Shown piece by piece: positions 7,337 to 14,522 of a stretch of 18,226 nt of DNA. Position 1 is the stretch's first letter. Each line of letters opens with the position of its first letter. Position numbers and translations under genes: made by a program. The notes under the pieces were generated by a model. It searched no databases and was not told the DNA's origin. It saw only the letters and a program-made list of their open reading frames with translations. This stretch comes from an uncultured Bacilli bacterium (GTDB lineage Bacteria > Bacillota_I > Bacilli_A > RF39 > UBA660): positions 1-18,226 of the forward strand of contig CAKPCJ010000024.1 in the NCBI GenBank assembly GCA_934141575.1. The letters are read 5' to 3'.

Positions 7337-8416
7337 ATGACAGATAAAATAAAAGATATTATTGTTACATTTAGTTTTTCAATTTTAATTATTTCGCTGT
7401 TTTTAATAAATATAGTAAAAAGTGATAGTGAAATATCAATTTCAGAAAGAAGAAAGTTAGAACAGTTTCCTGATTTAACTTTATCTAAATTATTTGATGG
7501 TACGTTTTTTGAAAAGTTTGATAGTTATACTACAGATCAATTCTTTGAAAGGGATAATTTAAGAAAAACTAAAGTTAAATTAGAACTATGTATAAAGAAC
7601 AATTATAATAATTTGTATGTTACTGATGATTATATAATAGAACAAATATATCCACTTGATGAAAAATCTATAAATAACTTAATAAAAAAGATAACTAATA
7701 TTAAGGATAATTACCTCAGCAATAATAATATATATTTTACAATTGTTCCTGATAAGAACTATTTTGTTAATAGTGGTAATCTTAAATTAGATTATTCTAG
7801 AATGGAAGACATGATGATTAGAGGATTGCCATTTGCTAAATACATAAATATATTTAGTAAGTTAGAGCTATCTGATTACTATAAGACTGACACGCATTGG
7901 AAACAAGAGAATATATTTAAAGTTGCTGATACAATTTCTAGTGAAATGGGAGTTAAAATATCTAATAATTATGAAATTGTTAAAATTATGGATTTTAAAG
8001 GTGTTTATTCTGGAAGACTTCCAGTAAGTAGTTCTACAGATGAAATAAAAATTTTAAAAAATGAAATAATTGATAATGCACTCGTTTATGATTACGAAAA
8101 GGGAATTCAAATGAATGTATATAATTTTTACAAAAAAAATTCGTTAGATAAATACGATATATATTTGTCAGGTGCTGTACCAATAATAGATATTATCAAT
8201 AAATATAGTGATAATGGAAAAGAATTGATAGTATTTAGAGATTCATATGCTAGTAGTTTGGTTCCATTATTGATTGAAGCTTATGATAAAATAACCTTAA
8301 TTGATACAAGATATGTTTCTCCAAAAATTCTTAATGAGTATGTGAATTTTGATGGAAAAGATGTACTATTCATGTACAGTTCCTTGCTAATAAATAATAG
8401 TTCATCAATTAAATAA
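7337..8416 (+). CDS. DHHW family / AlgX-AlgJ-like extracytoplasmic acyltransferase partner
   Basis: The 359-aa product starts with one hydrophobic segment (about residues 9-27) followed by SERRKLEQFPDLT, a typical opening of the DHHW/AlgJ group, which often reads (N/S)E(R/N)R.L..FP. Family residues are visible: YKTDTHWKQE with Asp185, His187 and Trp188, and FRDSYASSLVP with Asp302 and Ser303, which fits an SGNH-hydrolase-like active site in which this Ser would be the nucleophile. Partners of MBOAT proteins take the acyl group outside the membrane and pass it to a polysaccharide. The gene starts eight bases after the MBOAT stop with AGGTGA as ribosome binding site, so the two are co-translated. 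Exact substrate unknown. Confidence 0.85.
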   Translation: MTDKIKDIIVTFSFSILIISLFLINIVKSDSEISISERRKLEQFPDLTLSKLFDGTFFEKFDSYTTDQFFERDNLRKTKVKLELCIKNNYNNLYVTDDYIIEQIYPLDEKSINNLIKKITNIKDNYLSNNNIYFTIVPDKNYFVNSGNLKLDYSRMEDMMIRGLPFAKYINIFSKLELSDYYKTDTHWKQENIFKVADTISSEMGVKISNNYEIVKIMDFKGVYSGRLPVSSSTDEIKILKNEIIDNALVYDYEKGIQMNVYNFYKKNSLDKYDIYLSGAVPIIDIINKYSDNGKELIVFRDSYASSLVPLLIEAYDKITLIDTRYVSPKILNEYVNFDGKDVLFMYSSLLINNSSSIK

Positions 8417-8466
8417 AAAAACTTACATAAATTTTAATTTTGTGTTAAACTTAATTAGTCGTGCAG

Positions 8467-8504
8467 AAATAACGTAAGTCCAGACGGATTTGCGTTATTT
8501 TTTT
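8467..8504 (+). terminator. Strong intrinsic terminator / attenuator in front of the MATE-kinase gene
   Basis: A 15-bp stem (8467-8481 with 8486-8500, two G-T pairs) closes on an AGAC loop and is followed by a seven-T run. It is the strongest hairpin in the window. It may end the MBOAT operon, but only seven bases lie between it and the ribosome binding site of the next gene (AAGGGAG, 8511-8517), so that gene's transcript has to pass through it. A weak extended -10 (TGTTAAACT, 8443-8451) just upstream could start a short leader. Confidence 0.85.
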
Positions 8505-8522
8505 GACAGAAGGGAGATTATT

Positions 8523-10493
8523 ATGAAAAATTTGGATTTAGGTAAAGAAAAAATTAATAAACTTTTATTGGCGTTTACTATTCCTTGTATAATAAGTATG
8601 TTAGTCAATTCAATATATAATATAGTTGATCAGATATTTATTGGAAAAGGTGTTGGTAGTTTAGGAAATGCTGCTACTAATGTTATATTCCCAATAGTTA
8701 TTATTTGTAATGCAATAGCGCAATTAATAGGTAATGGGTGTGCCGCTAATTTAAGCTTGTTATTAGGTCAAGGTAAAAAAGAAGAGGCAAAAAACGCTGT
8801 TGGTTCATCCATAAGTTTATTATTTATATCATCTATTTTGGTTACAATAATTGGAGAAGTATTTTTACCAAAATTAGTTTATTTATTTGGATGTACACCA
8901 AATGCATATGATTATTCTATAACATATGGAAGAATTATATTAATTGGTGCGCCATTTATGATAGTTTATACTGGATTATCAGCTATTATAAGATCAGATG
9001 GGTCTCCAAAATACTCGATGATTTGCTTACTAAGTGGTGCTATTGCTAATATTATTTTAGATCCTATATTTATATTTGGCTTTAACATGGGAGTTGCTGG
9101 AGGGGCTTTAGCAACTATTATAGGACAAGTAATATCATTTATTATTGCTGTTATATATTTATTTAGGATGAAAAACTTTAAGTTAGAAAAAAACGATTAT
9201 AAGATGGATAAATCTATATTTAGAACTTTGGGTTATGGAATGTCTAGTTTTATAATTCAAATGACAATTTTAGCACTTTTTATAGTTATGAATAATGTAA
9301 TGAATAAATATGGTAAGATATCTATATATGGTGAAGATATTCCTCTTTCTGTATATGGAGTTGTTTCAAAATTAAATAGTTTATACGTATCATTAATTTT
9401 AGGAGTAGCAATAGGTGCTCAACCAATTTTGGGATTTAATTATGGTGCTGGAAATACTTTAAGAGCTAAAGAAGTAATTAAGAAGGTTCTTGTAATTGGT
9501 TTTATTATAGGAATAGTTTTCAATTTAATATTGCAATTAATTCCGGGTGTTTTAATAAATTTATTTGCTACAAAGAGTGATAACAATTATGAATTATTTA
9601 TGGAGTTTGGCGTAAAGTGTTGTAGAATTTTTTTAATGGTTTGTGCTTTAAATGCATTTGAAATGTGTTCAAGTATTTTATTACAATCTCTAGGAAGTGT
9701 TAGAAAGGCAAGCTTTGTATCATTTTTAAGGCAAATTATTCTTTTTATTCCATTATGTTTAATTTTATCTAGTAAAATTGGCCTATTTGGAGCATTATAT
9801 GCTGGCCCAATTGCTGATTCTATCTGTTTTATAATAGTAATATTTATATTTTTTTCTGAGTATAAGAAAATTTCTACAAATACTTCTGACGTAGTTGTAA
9901 ATGAAAAAAATGTAGTAAATAATAAATTAGAGAAGAAGATTGTTATTACAATATCTAGAGAATATGGAAGTGGCGGACATTATATTGGAAAGTTAGTGTC
10001 AGAAAAATTGGGTATTAGTTTTTATGATAAAGAGTTAATTAGGATGGTATCTGATGAAACTGGGTTATCAATTGATTACGTAAATAAAAATGACCAAAAA
10101 AAGAATTTATCTTCAAGTTATAATCCATTTTATAATAATGATGATGCTATATTTTTAGCTGAGAGTAAAGTAATAAAAAATTTAGCAAAAAAATCTTGTG
10201 TTATTGTTGGTAGATGCAGTGATTATATATTGAAAGATCAAAAAGATGTACTTAGAATATTTATATATAATGGTATTGAAAATAAAATTAATAGATGTAT
10301 AAAATATTATAAACTTGATAAATCTAATGCAAAGAAAGAAATAAATAAAATAAATAAAGCTAGAGCTGAACATTATAAGTATTATACTTCTAGAAATTGG
10401 AGTGATCCTATTAATTATGATTTATGTATAAATACAGATAATATGACTGTTGAAGAAGCAGCAGAGTTAATTAAAAATATTGCTACGAATTGA
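8523..10493 (+). CDS. MATE family efflux transporter fused to a cytidylate-kinase-like domain
   Basis: The 656-aa product joins two domains in one frame. Residues ~1-450 are a 12-helix MATE transporter of the MepA/NorM type (PCIISMLVNSIYNIVDQIFIGKGVG, then GFNYGAGN in the second half); these export cationic drugs or metabolites with Na+ or H+. A linker rich in Asn, Val and Lys follows. Residues ~470-656 form a cytidylate-kinase-like P-loop domain: ITISREYGSGGHYIGK as nucleotide loop, FYDKELI, and IVGRCSDYIL. The kinase end would sit in the cytoplasm. ATG 8523 is used because AAGGGAG is six bases upstream; a TTG at 8490 would add residues from the terminator hairpin. The two modules are often neighbours or fused in Firmicutes, so the fusion is probably real. 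What the kinase phosphorylates is unknown. Confidence 0.88.
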   Translation: MKNLDLGKEKINKLLLAFTIPCIISMLVNSIYNIVDQIFIGKGVGSLGNAATNVIFPIVIICNAIAQLIGNGCAANLSLLLGQGKKEEAKNAVGSSISLLFISSILVTIIGEVFLPKLVYLFGCTPNAYDYSITYGRIILIGAPFMIVYTGLSAIIRSDGSPKYSMICLLSGAIANIILDPIFIFGFNMGVAGGALATIIGQVISFIIAVIYLFRMKNFKLEKNDYKMDKSIFRTLGYGMSSFIIQMTILALFIVMNNVMNKYGKISIYGEDIPLSVYGVVSKLNSLYVSLILGVAIGAQPILGFNYGAGNTLRAKEVIKKVLVIGFIIGIVFNLILQLIPGVLINLFATKSDNNYELFMEFGVKCCRIFLMVCALNAFEMCSSILLQSLGSVRKASFVSFLRQIILFIPLCLILSSKIGLFGALYAGPIADSICFIIVIFIFFSEYKKISTNTSDVVVNEKNVVNNKLEKKIVITISREYGSGGHYIGKLVSEKLGISFYDKELIRMVSDETGLSIDYVNKNDQKKNLSSSYNPFYNNDDAIFLAESKVIKNLAKKSCVIVGRCSDYILKDQKDVLRIFIYNGIENKINRCIKYYKLDKSNAKKEINKINKARAEHYKYYTSRNWSDPINYDLCINTDNMTVEEAAELIKNIATN

Positions 10494-10514
10494 TTGCAAA
10501 ATTGCAATCTTTTT
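10492..10514 (+). terminator. Terminator overlapping the MATE-kinase stop codon
   Basis: GATTGCA (10492-10498), loop AAAT, TGCAATC (10503-10509), then TTTTT. The first two stem bases are part of the TGA stop. Confidence 0.75.
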
Positions 10515-10521
10515 ATATAAT
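10494..10521 (+). promoter_or_regulatory. Possible promoter for the GIY-YIG gene, overlapping the terminator
   Basis: TTGCAA (10494-10499), a 16-bp spacer and TATAAT (10516-10521). The start would be near 10528, at the AAGGAG, giving a leader of about 12 nt. The -35 lies in the terminator stem. Confidence 0.4.
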
Positions 10522-10539
10522 ATTTTTAAGGAGAATTTT

Positions 10540-10854
10540 ATGTATTATATATATATGTTAAGATGTAGTGACAATTCTATATATACTGGTATAACCACTG
10601 ATTTAAATAGAAGGATAAAGGAGCACATTGAAAAAAGCAAAAAATGTGCTAAATATACTAGTGTTCATGATGTTCTTAAATTAGAAGCGGCATTTACTAC
10701 AGGTAGTAAATCAGATGCTTTAAAGTTAGAGTATAGGATTAAAAAACTAAAAAAGAGTGACAAGGAAAAATTAATATCAAATAATGAATTTTTGTATTCA
10801 ATATTTGATAATAAACTTGATATGGGTTTGTATAGAATTTTTGAAATAGTGTAA
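10540..10854 (+). CDS. GIY-YIG nuclease superfamily protein, UPF0213/YhbQ-like
   Basis: The 104-aa product opens MYYIYMLRCSDNSIYTGITTDLNRRIKEH, which is the GIY-YIG core of the small stand-alone UPF0213 group (Tyr in YML and YTG, Arg in NRRI). The downstream part has the usual AAFTTGSKSDALKLEYRIKKL with the catalytic-type Glu. Length is typical for the group. Members are thought to be DNA structure- or repair-related nucleases, but the cellular substrate is poorly known. ATG 10540 is chosen because AAGGAG ends six bases upstream; the longer frame from 10480 would begin inside the MATE-kinase gene and include the terminator. It carries its own possible promoter at 10494. Confidence 0.85.
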   Translation: MYYIYMLRCSDNSIYTGITTDLNRRIKEHIEKSKKCAKYTSVHDVLKLEAAFTTGSKSDALKLEYRIKKLKKSDKEKLISNNEFLYSIFDNKLDMGLYRIFEIV

Positions 10855-10900
10855 ATGTATTATTAAAAAATATTTTCTTTTATAGTTTGTATGTTAAAAT

Positions 10901-10906
10901 TATAAT
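10901..10906 (+). promoter_or_regulatory. Possible -10 box very close to the dehydrogenase start
   Basis: TATAAT lies 22 nt before ATG 10923 and only one base before AAGGAGG (10908-10914). A transcript started from it would begin inside the ribosome binding site, so the box may be fortuitous. Confidence 0.25.
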
Positions 10907-10922
10907 CAAGGAGGATTATGTT

Positions 10923-11957
10923 ATGAGATGTGTAACTATAGAAGATAAAAGAAAATTCAAATTAGATGAAATAAATGAACCAGTATCTGTTAATGGTAGT
11001 GTAATAATAGATGTATTAAAATGTGGAATATGTGGTTCAGATATACATTATTGGGAATCAGGTGAACTTAAGGGATTGGTATTAGGACATGAATATTGTG
11101 GTGTTGTAACTGATCCTGGTTCTAGAGAGGACTTAAAAATTGGTGATAGAGTAACAGCCCTTCCTATTTCTCCATGTGGAAAATGTAGTGCTTGTTTAAC
11201 TGGCAATCATCAATATTGCAGAGAAACTTGGAAATATGCAACTGGTCTTTCTTTAACTAATCCTGGTGCTTTAGCTCCAAAAATGGCGATTAGACCAGAT
11301 ATGGTTATTAAAGTTCCAGATGGTATTAGTGATGAAGAAGTTGCTATGGTTGAACCAACCGCCGTTGGATTACATGCTGTACATTTAGCAGATATTAAAG
11401 TTGGGCAAAAAGTCTTAGTAATAGGTAGTGGAATAATAGGTTTGGTTTCAGCTATGTTTGCAAAAATGGAAGGTGCTAGTTTTGTTGCAGTTAGTGAAAC
11501 AAATGAGAGTCGTGCTAAGAGGGCTATAGAACTTGGAGTAGCAGATAAGTATTATAATGCACTTGATTCAGAAATGATTAATCATGTAGCAGCAGATACT
11601 AATGGTGGTTTTGATGTAGTAATAGAGTGCTGTGGTAATGATAAGGCGGTAACTAGTTCTATACTTACTACAAAACCAGGAGGAACAGTAGTACTTGTTG
11701 GTGTTTCACAAGTTCCAATTGCAATCCCAATGGTTATGGCTGTTATGAGTGAACTTACAATGAAGGGTGCAATAGCGTATACTAAGGAAGAGTTTGAAAC
11801 ATGTATTGATTTGATTGATTCAAAGAAAATAGATGTAACTAAATTTATATCGGAAATAGTGGGTTTAGAACAAGTTCAAGAATCATATGAAAAATTAACA
11901 TCTGGAACATCAGATGCAATAAAAATATTAGTAGATCCTAACGAAGATAATATGTAA
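10923..11957 (+). CDS. Zinc-dependent medium-chain alcohol/polyol dehydrogenase
   Basis: The 344-aa protein is a complete zinc-type medium-chain dehydrogenase that oxidises alcohols or polyols with NAD(P). Catalytic zinc ligands are visible as CGICGSDIH (Cys37) and GHE (His56, Glu57). The structural zinc site has four cysteines, Cys85, Cys88, Cys91 and Cys99, in CGKCSAC and the following QYC. The nucleotide-binding fold starts at VLVIGSGIIGLVSAMFAK. The pattern is closest to the sorbitol/butanediol/threonine dehydrogenase branch, but substrate cannot be read from the sequence. ATG 10923 follows AAGGAGG at eight bases; a TTG at 10887 has no such site. It is a monocistronic gene with a strong terminator at its stop. 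Confidence 0.9.
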   Translation: MRCVTIEDKRKFKLDEINEPVSVNGSVIIDVLKCGICGSDIHYWESGELKGLVLGHEYCGVVTDPGSREDLKIGDRVTALPISPCGKCSACLTGNHQYCRETWKYATGLSLTNPGALAPKMAIRPDMVIKVPDGISDEEVAMVEPTAVGLHAVHLADIKVGQKVLVIGSGIIGLVSAMFAKMEGASFVAVSETNESRAKRAIELGVADKYYNALDSEMINHVAADTNGGFDVVIECCGNDKAVTSSILTTKPGGTVVLVGVSQVPIAIPMVMAVMSELTMKGAIAYTKEEFETCIDLIDSKKIDVTKFISEIVGLEQVQESYEKLTSGTSDAIKILVDPNEDNM

Positions 11958-11970
11958 TATTATCTTTTTT
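11944..11970 (+). terminator. Strong terminator containing the dehydrogenase stop codon
   Basis: AAGATAATAT pairs with ATATTATCTT (10 bp) around a GTA loop, then a T run. The TAA stop of the dehydrogenase (11955-11957) lies in the loop and first base of the right arm. Confidence 0.85.
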
Positions 11971-11991
11971 ATGCGCTGAATTAATATATGA

Positions 11992-12240
11992 AATAATAAT
12001 TGTAAGGTATTGATTACATTTAAAGGTTCTAATGGAAGCAAGAAACTAACTGAAGTATTCACAAATATACCATTATGGTTATATCCAACGAATTATTGGA
12101 CAATGACGCCAAGCACTTTTCGTTTTAATACTGTATATCATGTGAATGCTACTGGCTATATTTATGACAGTTACTCTAATTATGATAGTTATGTTGGGGT
12201 TCGCCCTATACTAGTAACATCTAAATCTAATATTAAATAA
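11992..12240 (+). pseudogene. Headless C-terminal cassette of the pilin-like GVRPV protein
   Basis: The frame is open from 11992 after an in-frame TGA at 11989 and reads NNNCKV, then LTEVFTNIPLWLYPT, NYWTMTPST and a terminal GVRPI...KSNIK. Over the last 64 residues it aligns without gaps to 384-575 (about 35 identities). The prepilin leader, N-terminal helix and middle of the protein are missing: homology starts about 20 bases after the dehydrogenase terminator. The only start codon upstream is TTG 12010 without a good ribosome binding site, so the piece is probably not expressed as such. It is followed by its own terminator. It could be a decayed gene or a silent donor cassette; the variable blocks are intact and in frame, which fits a recently live or conserved donor. 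Confidence 0.8.
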
Positions 12241-12242
12241 GG

Positions 12243-12267
12243 ACTAAATTTCATAATTTAGTTTTTT
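12243..12267 (+). terminator. Terminator of the headless cassette
   Basis: ACTAAATT (12243-12250), loop TCAT, AATTTAGT (12255-12262) form a perfect 8-bp stem followed by six T. It lies three bases after the TAA. Confidence 0.75.
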
Positions 12268-12268
12268 A

Positions 12269-12277
12269 TGTTATAAT
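12269..12277 (+). promoter_or_regulatory. Extended -10 promoter for the GH25 gene
   Basis: TGTTATAAT, the same nonamer as at 2261, follows the cassette's terminator. It lies 24 nt before ATG 12296, so the leader would be about 12 nt. Confidence 0.45.
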
Positions 12278-12295
12278 TAATTAGGAGTGAACTTT

Positions 12296-13486
12296 ATGAA
12301 GAATAAGAAATTGTTTATAATTTACATATTTATTGCTATTATTGTAGCGTTTGTAATAATTTTTGCATGTTTGAAAAAACCAGTTACTAAAAAAGACAAT
12401 ATAAGTTCAGATAAAAATCTTACATATAAGGTTGAAGTTGGTTCATATGTAAAAATTTCTTCATTGATTAAAAATGTTGTTGAAGATTTTGATATTGAAA
12501 CTGCTGATTTGGGAAGTAAAAAATATGAGGTTAGGTATATTGATTCTAATGGGGTAAAGAGTGTTAGTAATGTATTAATTGATGTTGTTGATACAACACC
12601 TCCAGTTGTTATGCTTAATGATGTATATTCTGTTGTTGCTAGTGAAAATAAAGATATTTCAAAAATGATATTTTGTGCTGATAATTATGATACTAATCCC
12701 AAATGTACTGTTGAGGGAAAATATGATTTGAGTAAAGTTGGAGAATATGATTTAAAATATATTGCAGTTGATTCTAGTAATAATAAATATGAAAAAAAAT
12801 TTACTCTTAAGGTCAAAGAAAAAATAGAACCATCTACAACTAGAACAAATTTTTCTGATGTTGTTGCACAACATAAAAATGATGATACGGAAATAGGCAT
12901 AGATGTTTCTAAGTGGCAGGGAAATATAAATTGGAATAAGGTTAAAAATGCAGGTGCTAGTTTTGTTGTTGTAAGATTAGGAAATCAAAATGGCTATGGT
13001 GGAGAGCTAAAAATAGATCCGTATTTTACCAAAAATGTAGAAGGTGCTTTAAAAGCTGGGTTGGAAGTAGGAGTGTATTATTTTTCATATGCTACTACTA
13101 CAAAAGAAGCTGAAGAACAGGCTAGTTTTATATTAAAAAATATAAGTGATTATGATATAACACTTCCAATTGTTTTTGATTGGGAAAATTGGGGTAGTTT
13201 TAATACTACTAATATGAGTATTATTGATATAAATAAAGTAGCAAATGCTTTTATAAATAAAGTGGAAACAAGTGGCAAAGTGGCAATGCTTTATTCAAGT
13301 AAAAATTATTTGGAGAAGGTATGGTTTGGTAATAATATGAAATATAATAATAAAAGTAATGTTTGGCTTGCACATTACACTGATAAAACTACATATTCTG
13401 AAAAATACATAATGTGGCAATTGTGTAGTAATGGAAAAATAGATGGTATAAGTGGAAATGTAGATATAGATATAATGTATAAATAA
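12296..13486 (+). CDS. Membrane-anchored GH25 lysozyme with two Ig-like domains
   Basis: The 396-aa product has a basic start and one hydrophobic anchor (about residues 5-27). Two Ig/cadherin-like modules of the bacterial DUF5011 type follow: about 45-100, ending VLIDVVDTTPPVV, and about 105-175, with GEYDLKYIAVDSSNN and KKFTLKV. A glycoside hydrolase family 25 domain runs from about 198 to the end. GH25 marks are GIDVSKWQG with Asp203, YYFSYATT, and DWEN with Asp295 and Glu297, the catalytic acid pair region. The enzyme should cleave peptidoglycan on the outer face. ATG 12296 is chosen because AGGAG (12283-12287) is eight to nine bases upstream; the GTG at 12287 overlaps that site. Role in growth, division or competition cannot be decided. 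Confidence 0.9.
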   Translation: MKNKKLFIIYIFIAIIVAFVIIFACLKKPVTKKDNISSDKNLTYKVEVGSYVKISSLIKNVVEDFDIETADLGSKKYEVRYIDSNGVKSVSNVLIDVVDTTPPVVMLNDVYSVVASENKDISKMIFCADNYDTNPKCTVEGKYDLSKVGEYDLKYIAVDSSNNKYEKKFTLKVKEKIEPSTTRTNFSDVVAQHKNDDTEIGIDVSKWQGNINWNKVKNAGASFVVVRLGNQNGYGGELKIDPYFTKNVEGALKAGLEVGVYYFSYATTTKEAEEQASFILKNISDYDITLPIVFDWENWGSFNTTNMSIIDINKVANAFINKVETSGKVAMLYSSKNYLEKVWFGNNMKYNNKSNVWLAHYTDKTTYSEKYIMWQLCSNGKIDGISGNVDIDIMYK

Positions 13487-13496
13487 TTAAAAATAC

Positions 13497-13525
13497 TTGA
13501 AATTATTGATATTTTATGTTATTCT
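13497..13525 (+). promoter_or_regulatory. Sigma-A type promoter for rplS
   Basis: TTGAAA (13497-13502), a 17-bp spacer and TATTCT (13520-13525) with an extended TG at 13517. The start is expected near 13532, just before the leader hairpin. Confidence 0.8.
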
Positions 13526-13533
13526 TGATTAGT

Positions 13534-13575
13534 GATCCGCTCTTATTAGATGATCATAAATAAGAAAGTGAGGGA
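13534..13575 (+). ncRNA. Probable L19 ribosomal protein leader
   Basis: Between promoter and rplS lies a hairpin: CGCT and CTTATT on the left pair with AATAAG and AGTG on the right, with AA bulged out, around the loop AGATGATCATA. The right arm runs into the ribosome binding site (GAGGG, 13570-13574), so folding can hide it. Leaders of this kind are known before rplS in Firmicutes and allow feedback by L19. Assignment is by position and pattern. Confidence 0.6.
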
Positions 13576-13580
13576 CAACG

Positions 13581-13922
13581 ATGAGCAATATTATTGATAA
13601 AATTGCCAGTGAACAAATTAACCCAAGTATACCTGAATTTAAAGTTGGTTATACAGTAAGAGTTAATGTTAAGATTGTGGAAGGAAAAAGACAAAGAATT
13701 CAAGCATTTGAAGGTGTTGTAATAGCACGTAAGGGTTCTGGTGTTGGAGAAACTTTTACAGTTAGAAAGAAATCTTTTGGTGTTGGCGTTGAAAGAATCT
13801 TCCCAGTTAATTCACCTGTTATTGACAGTATTGAAATTATTAAAAGAGGAAGAGTAAGAAGAGCTAAATTAAATTTCTTAAGAGAAAAAGTTGGTCAATA
13901 TCGTATAAAAGAAGAAAATTAA
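13581..13922 (+). CDS. rplS: 50S ribosomal protein L19
   Basis: The 113-aa protein has the full L19 pattern: PEFKVGYTVRVNVKIVEGKRQRIQAFEGVVIARKGSG is the expected core, followed by TFTVRKKSFGVGVERIFPVNSP and the basic tail RGRVRRAKLNFLR. Length and ends are those of bacterial L19, which sits at the 30S-50S interface. It has its own promoter and leader, and is followed by a terminator and then a signal peptidase gene, an order seen in many Firmicutes. Certain. Confidence 0.98.
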   Translation: MSNIIDKIASEQINPSIPEFKVGYTVRVNVKIVEGKRQRIQAFEGVVIARKGSGVGETFTVRKKSFGVGVERIFPVNSPVIDSIEIIKRGRVRRAKLNFLREKVGQYRIKEEN

Positions 13923-13941
13923 GGTCTTATGACCTTTTTTT
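13921..13941 (+). terminator. Terminator at the rplS stop
   Basis: AAGGTC, loop TTAT, GACCTT (6 bp) followed by a T run. The left arm uses the last two bases of the TAA stop. The ribosome binding site of lepB starts three bases later, so lepB needs read-through. Confidence 0.75.
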
Positions 13942-13956
13942 GTTAGGAGGAATCTT

Positions 13957-14454
13957 GTGAAAGTATTAAAAAATATAATTCCATATGTTGTTATAGTAAT
14001 TGCTGTAGTTCTTTTTAGAATATTTATTGCAACGCCAATACAGGTCGTTGGAAGCTCAATGTATCCTACTTTGAAGAGTGATGAAATTCTTATTTTAAAT
14101 AAATTATCAAAAAATAAATTGAAAAGGTTTGATATAGTAGTTATAAAATATAATTCTGAAACAATTATAAAAAGAATAATAGGACTTCCTGGTGAAAAGA
14201 TAGAATACATAGATAATGTTTTGTACGTTAATGGAGAAATAGTTGATGAACCATTTGAACATGAGGATACTAATGATTTTAGCTTAAGTGAAATTTCTTC
14301 TGAAAGTGTTCCAGAAGATTCCTATTTTGTGGTTGGTGATAATAGGGGTATTTCTATGGATAGTAGAATTATTGGGTTTATTGATAAAAAAGATATTTTG
14401 GGTAAAGCTAGTTTAAGATTGTTTCCTATAAATAAATTAGGTATTATTAAGTAA
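13957..14454 (+). CDS. lepB: Signal peptidase I
   Basis: The 165-aa protein begins at GTG with TAGGAGG upstream. It has one N-terminal membrane segment (about residues 7-25), the nucleophile motif GSSMYPT with Ser34, and the base motif IIKRIIGLPGE with Lys72, then GDNRGISMDSR near the end. These are all hallmark boxes of type I signal peptidases, which release exported proteins on the outer face of the membrane. The size is typical of the short Firmicute type with one anchor. It should process proteins with ordinary signal peptides; prepilin-like proteins need a separate type III peptidase, not present here. It follows rplS as in other Firmicutes. Confidence 0.95.
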   Translation: MKVLKNIIPYVVIVIAVVLFRIFIATPIQVVGSSMYPTLKSDEILILNKLSKNKLKRFDIVVIKYNSETIIKRIIGLPGEKIEYIDNVLYVNGEIVDEPFEHEDTNDFSLSEISSESVPEDSYFVVGDNRGISMDSRIIGFIDKKDILGKASLRLFPINKLGIIK

Positions 14455-14475
14455 AATTAATTTTTTACTTTTTTT
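14449..14475 (+). terminator. Terminator overlapping the lepB stop
   Basis: AAGTAAAA and TTTTACTT form an 8-bp stem with the loop TTAATT, followed by five further T. The TAA stop (14452-14454) is in the left arm. Confidence 0.65.
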
Positions 14476-14499
14476 ATTTAATAATATAAGATTTTTATG

Positions 14500-14505
14500 T
14501 ATAAT
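14500..14505 (+). promoter_or_regulatory. Possible -10 box for rsmE
   Basis: TATAAT 23 nt before ATG 14523, downstream of the lepB terminator; no good -35. A start here would give a leader of about 11 nt with GGGTG as ribosome binding site. Confidence 0.4.
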
Positions 14506-14522
14506 AGTTTTTGGGTGTGAAT

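Noticed and set aside
8467..8504. A guanidine-II (mini-ykkC) type riboswitch, because ACGG occurs near the loop
   Set aside because: The ACGG is not closed by a stem as a tetraloop and there is only one hairpin; the structure is explained as an intrinsic terminator.
10887..10922. An N-terminal extension of the dehydrogenase from TTG 10887
   Set aside because: AAGGAGG at 10908 points to ATG 10923, where the family's usual N-terminus begins.
12010..12240. An independent small gene starting at TTG 12010
   Set aside because: No proper ribosome binding site, and the homology to the pilin C-terminus already begins upstream of this codon, near 11995; a headless fragment explains it better.
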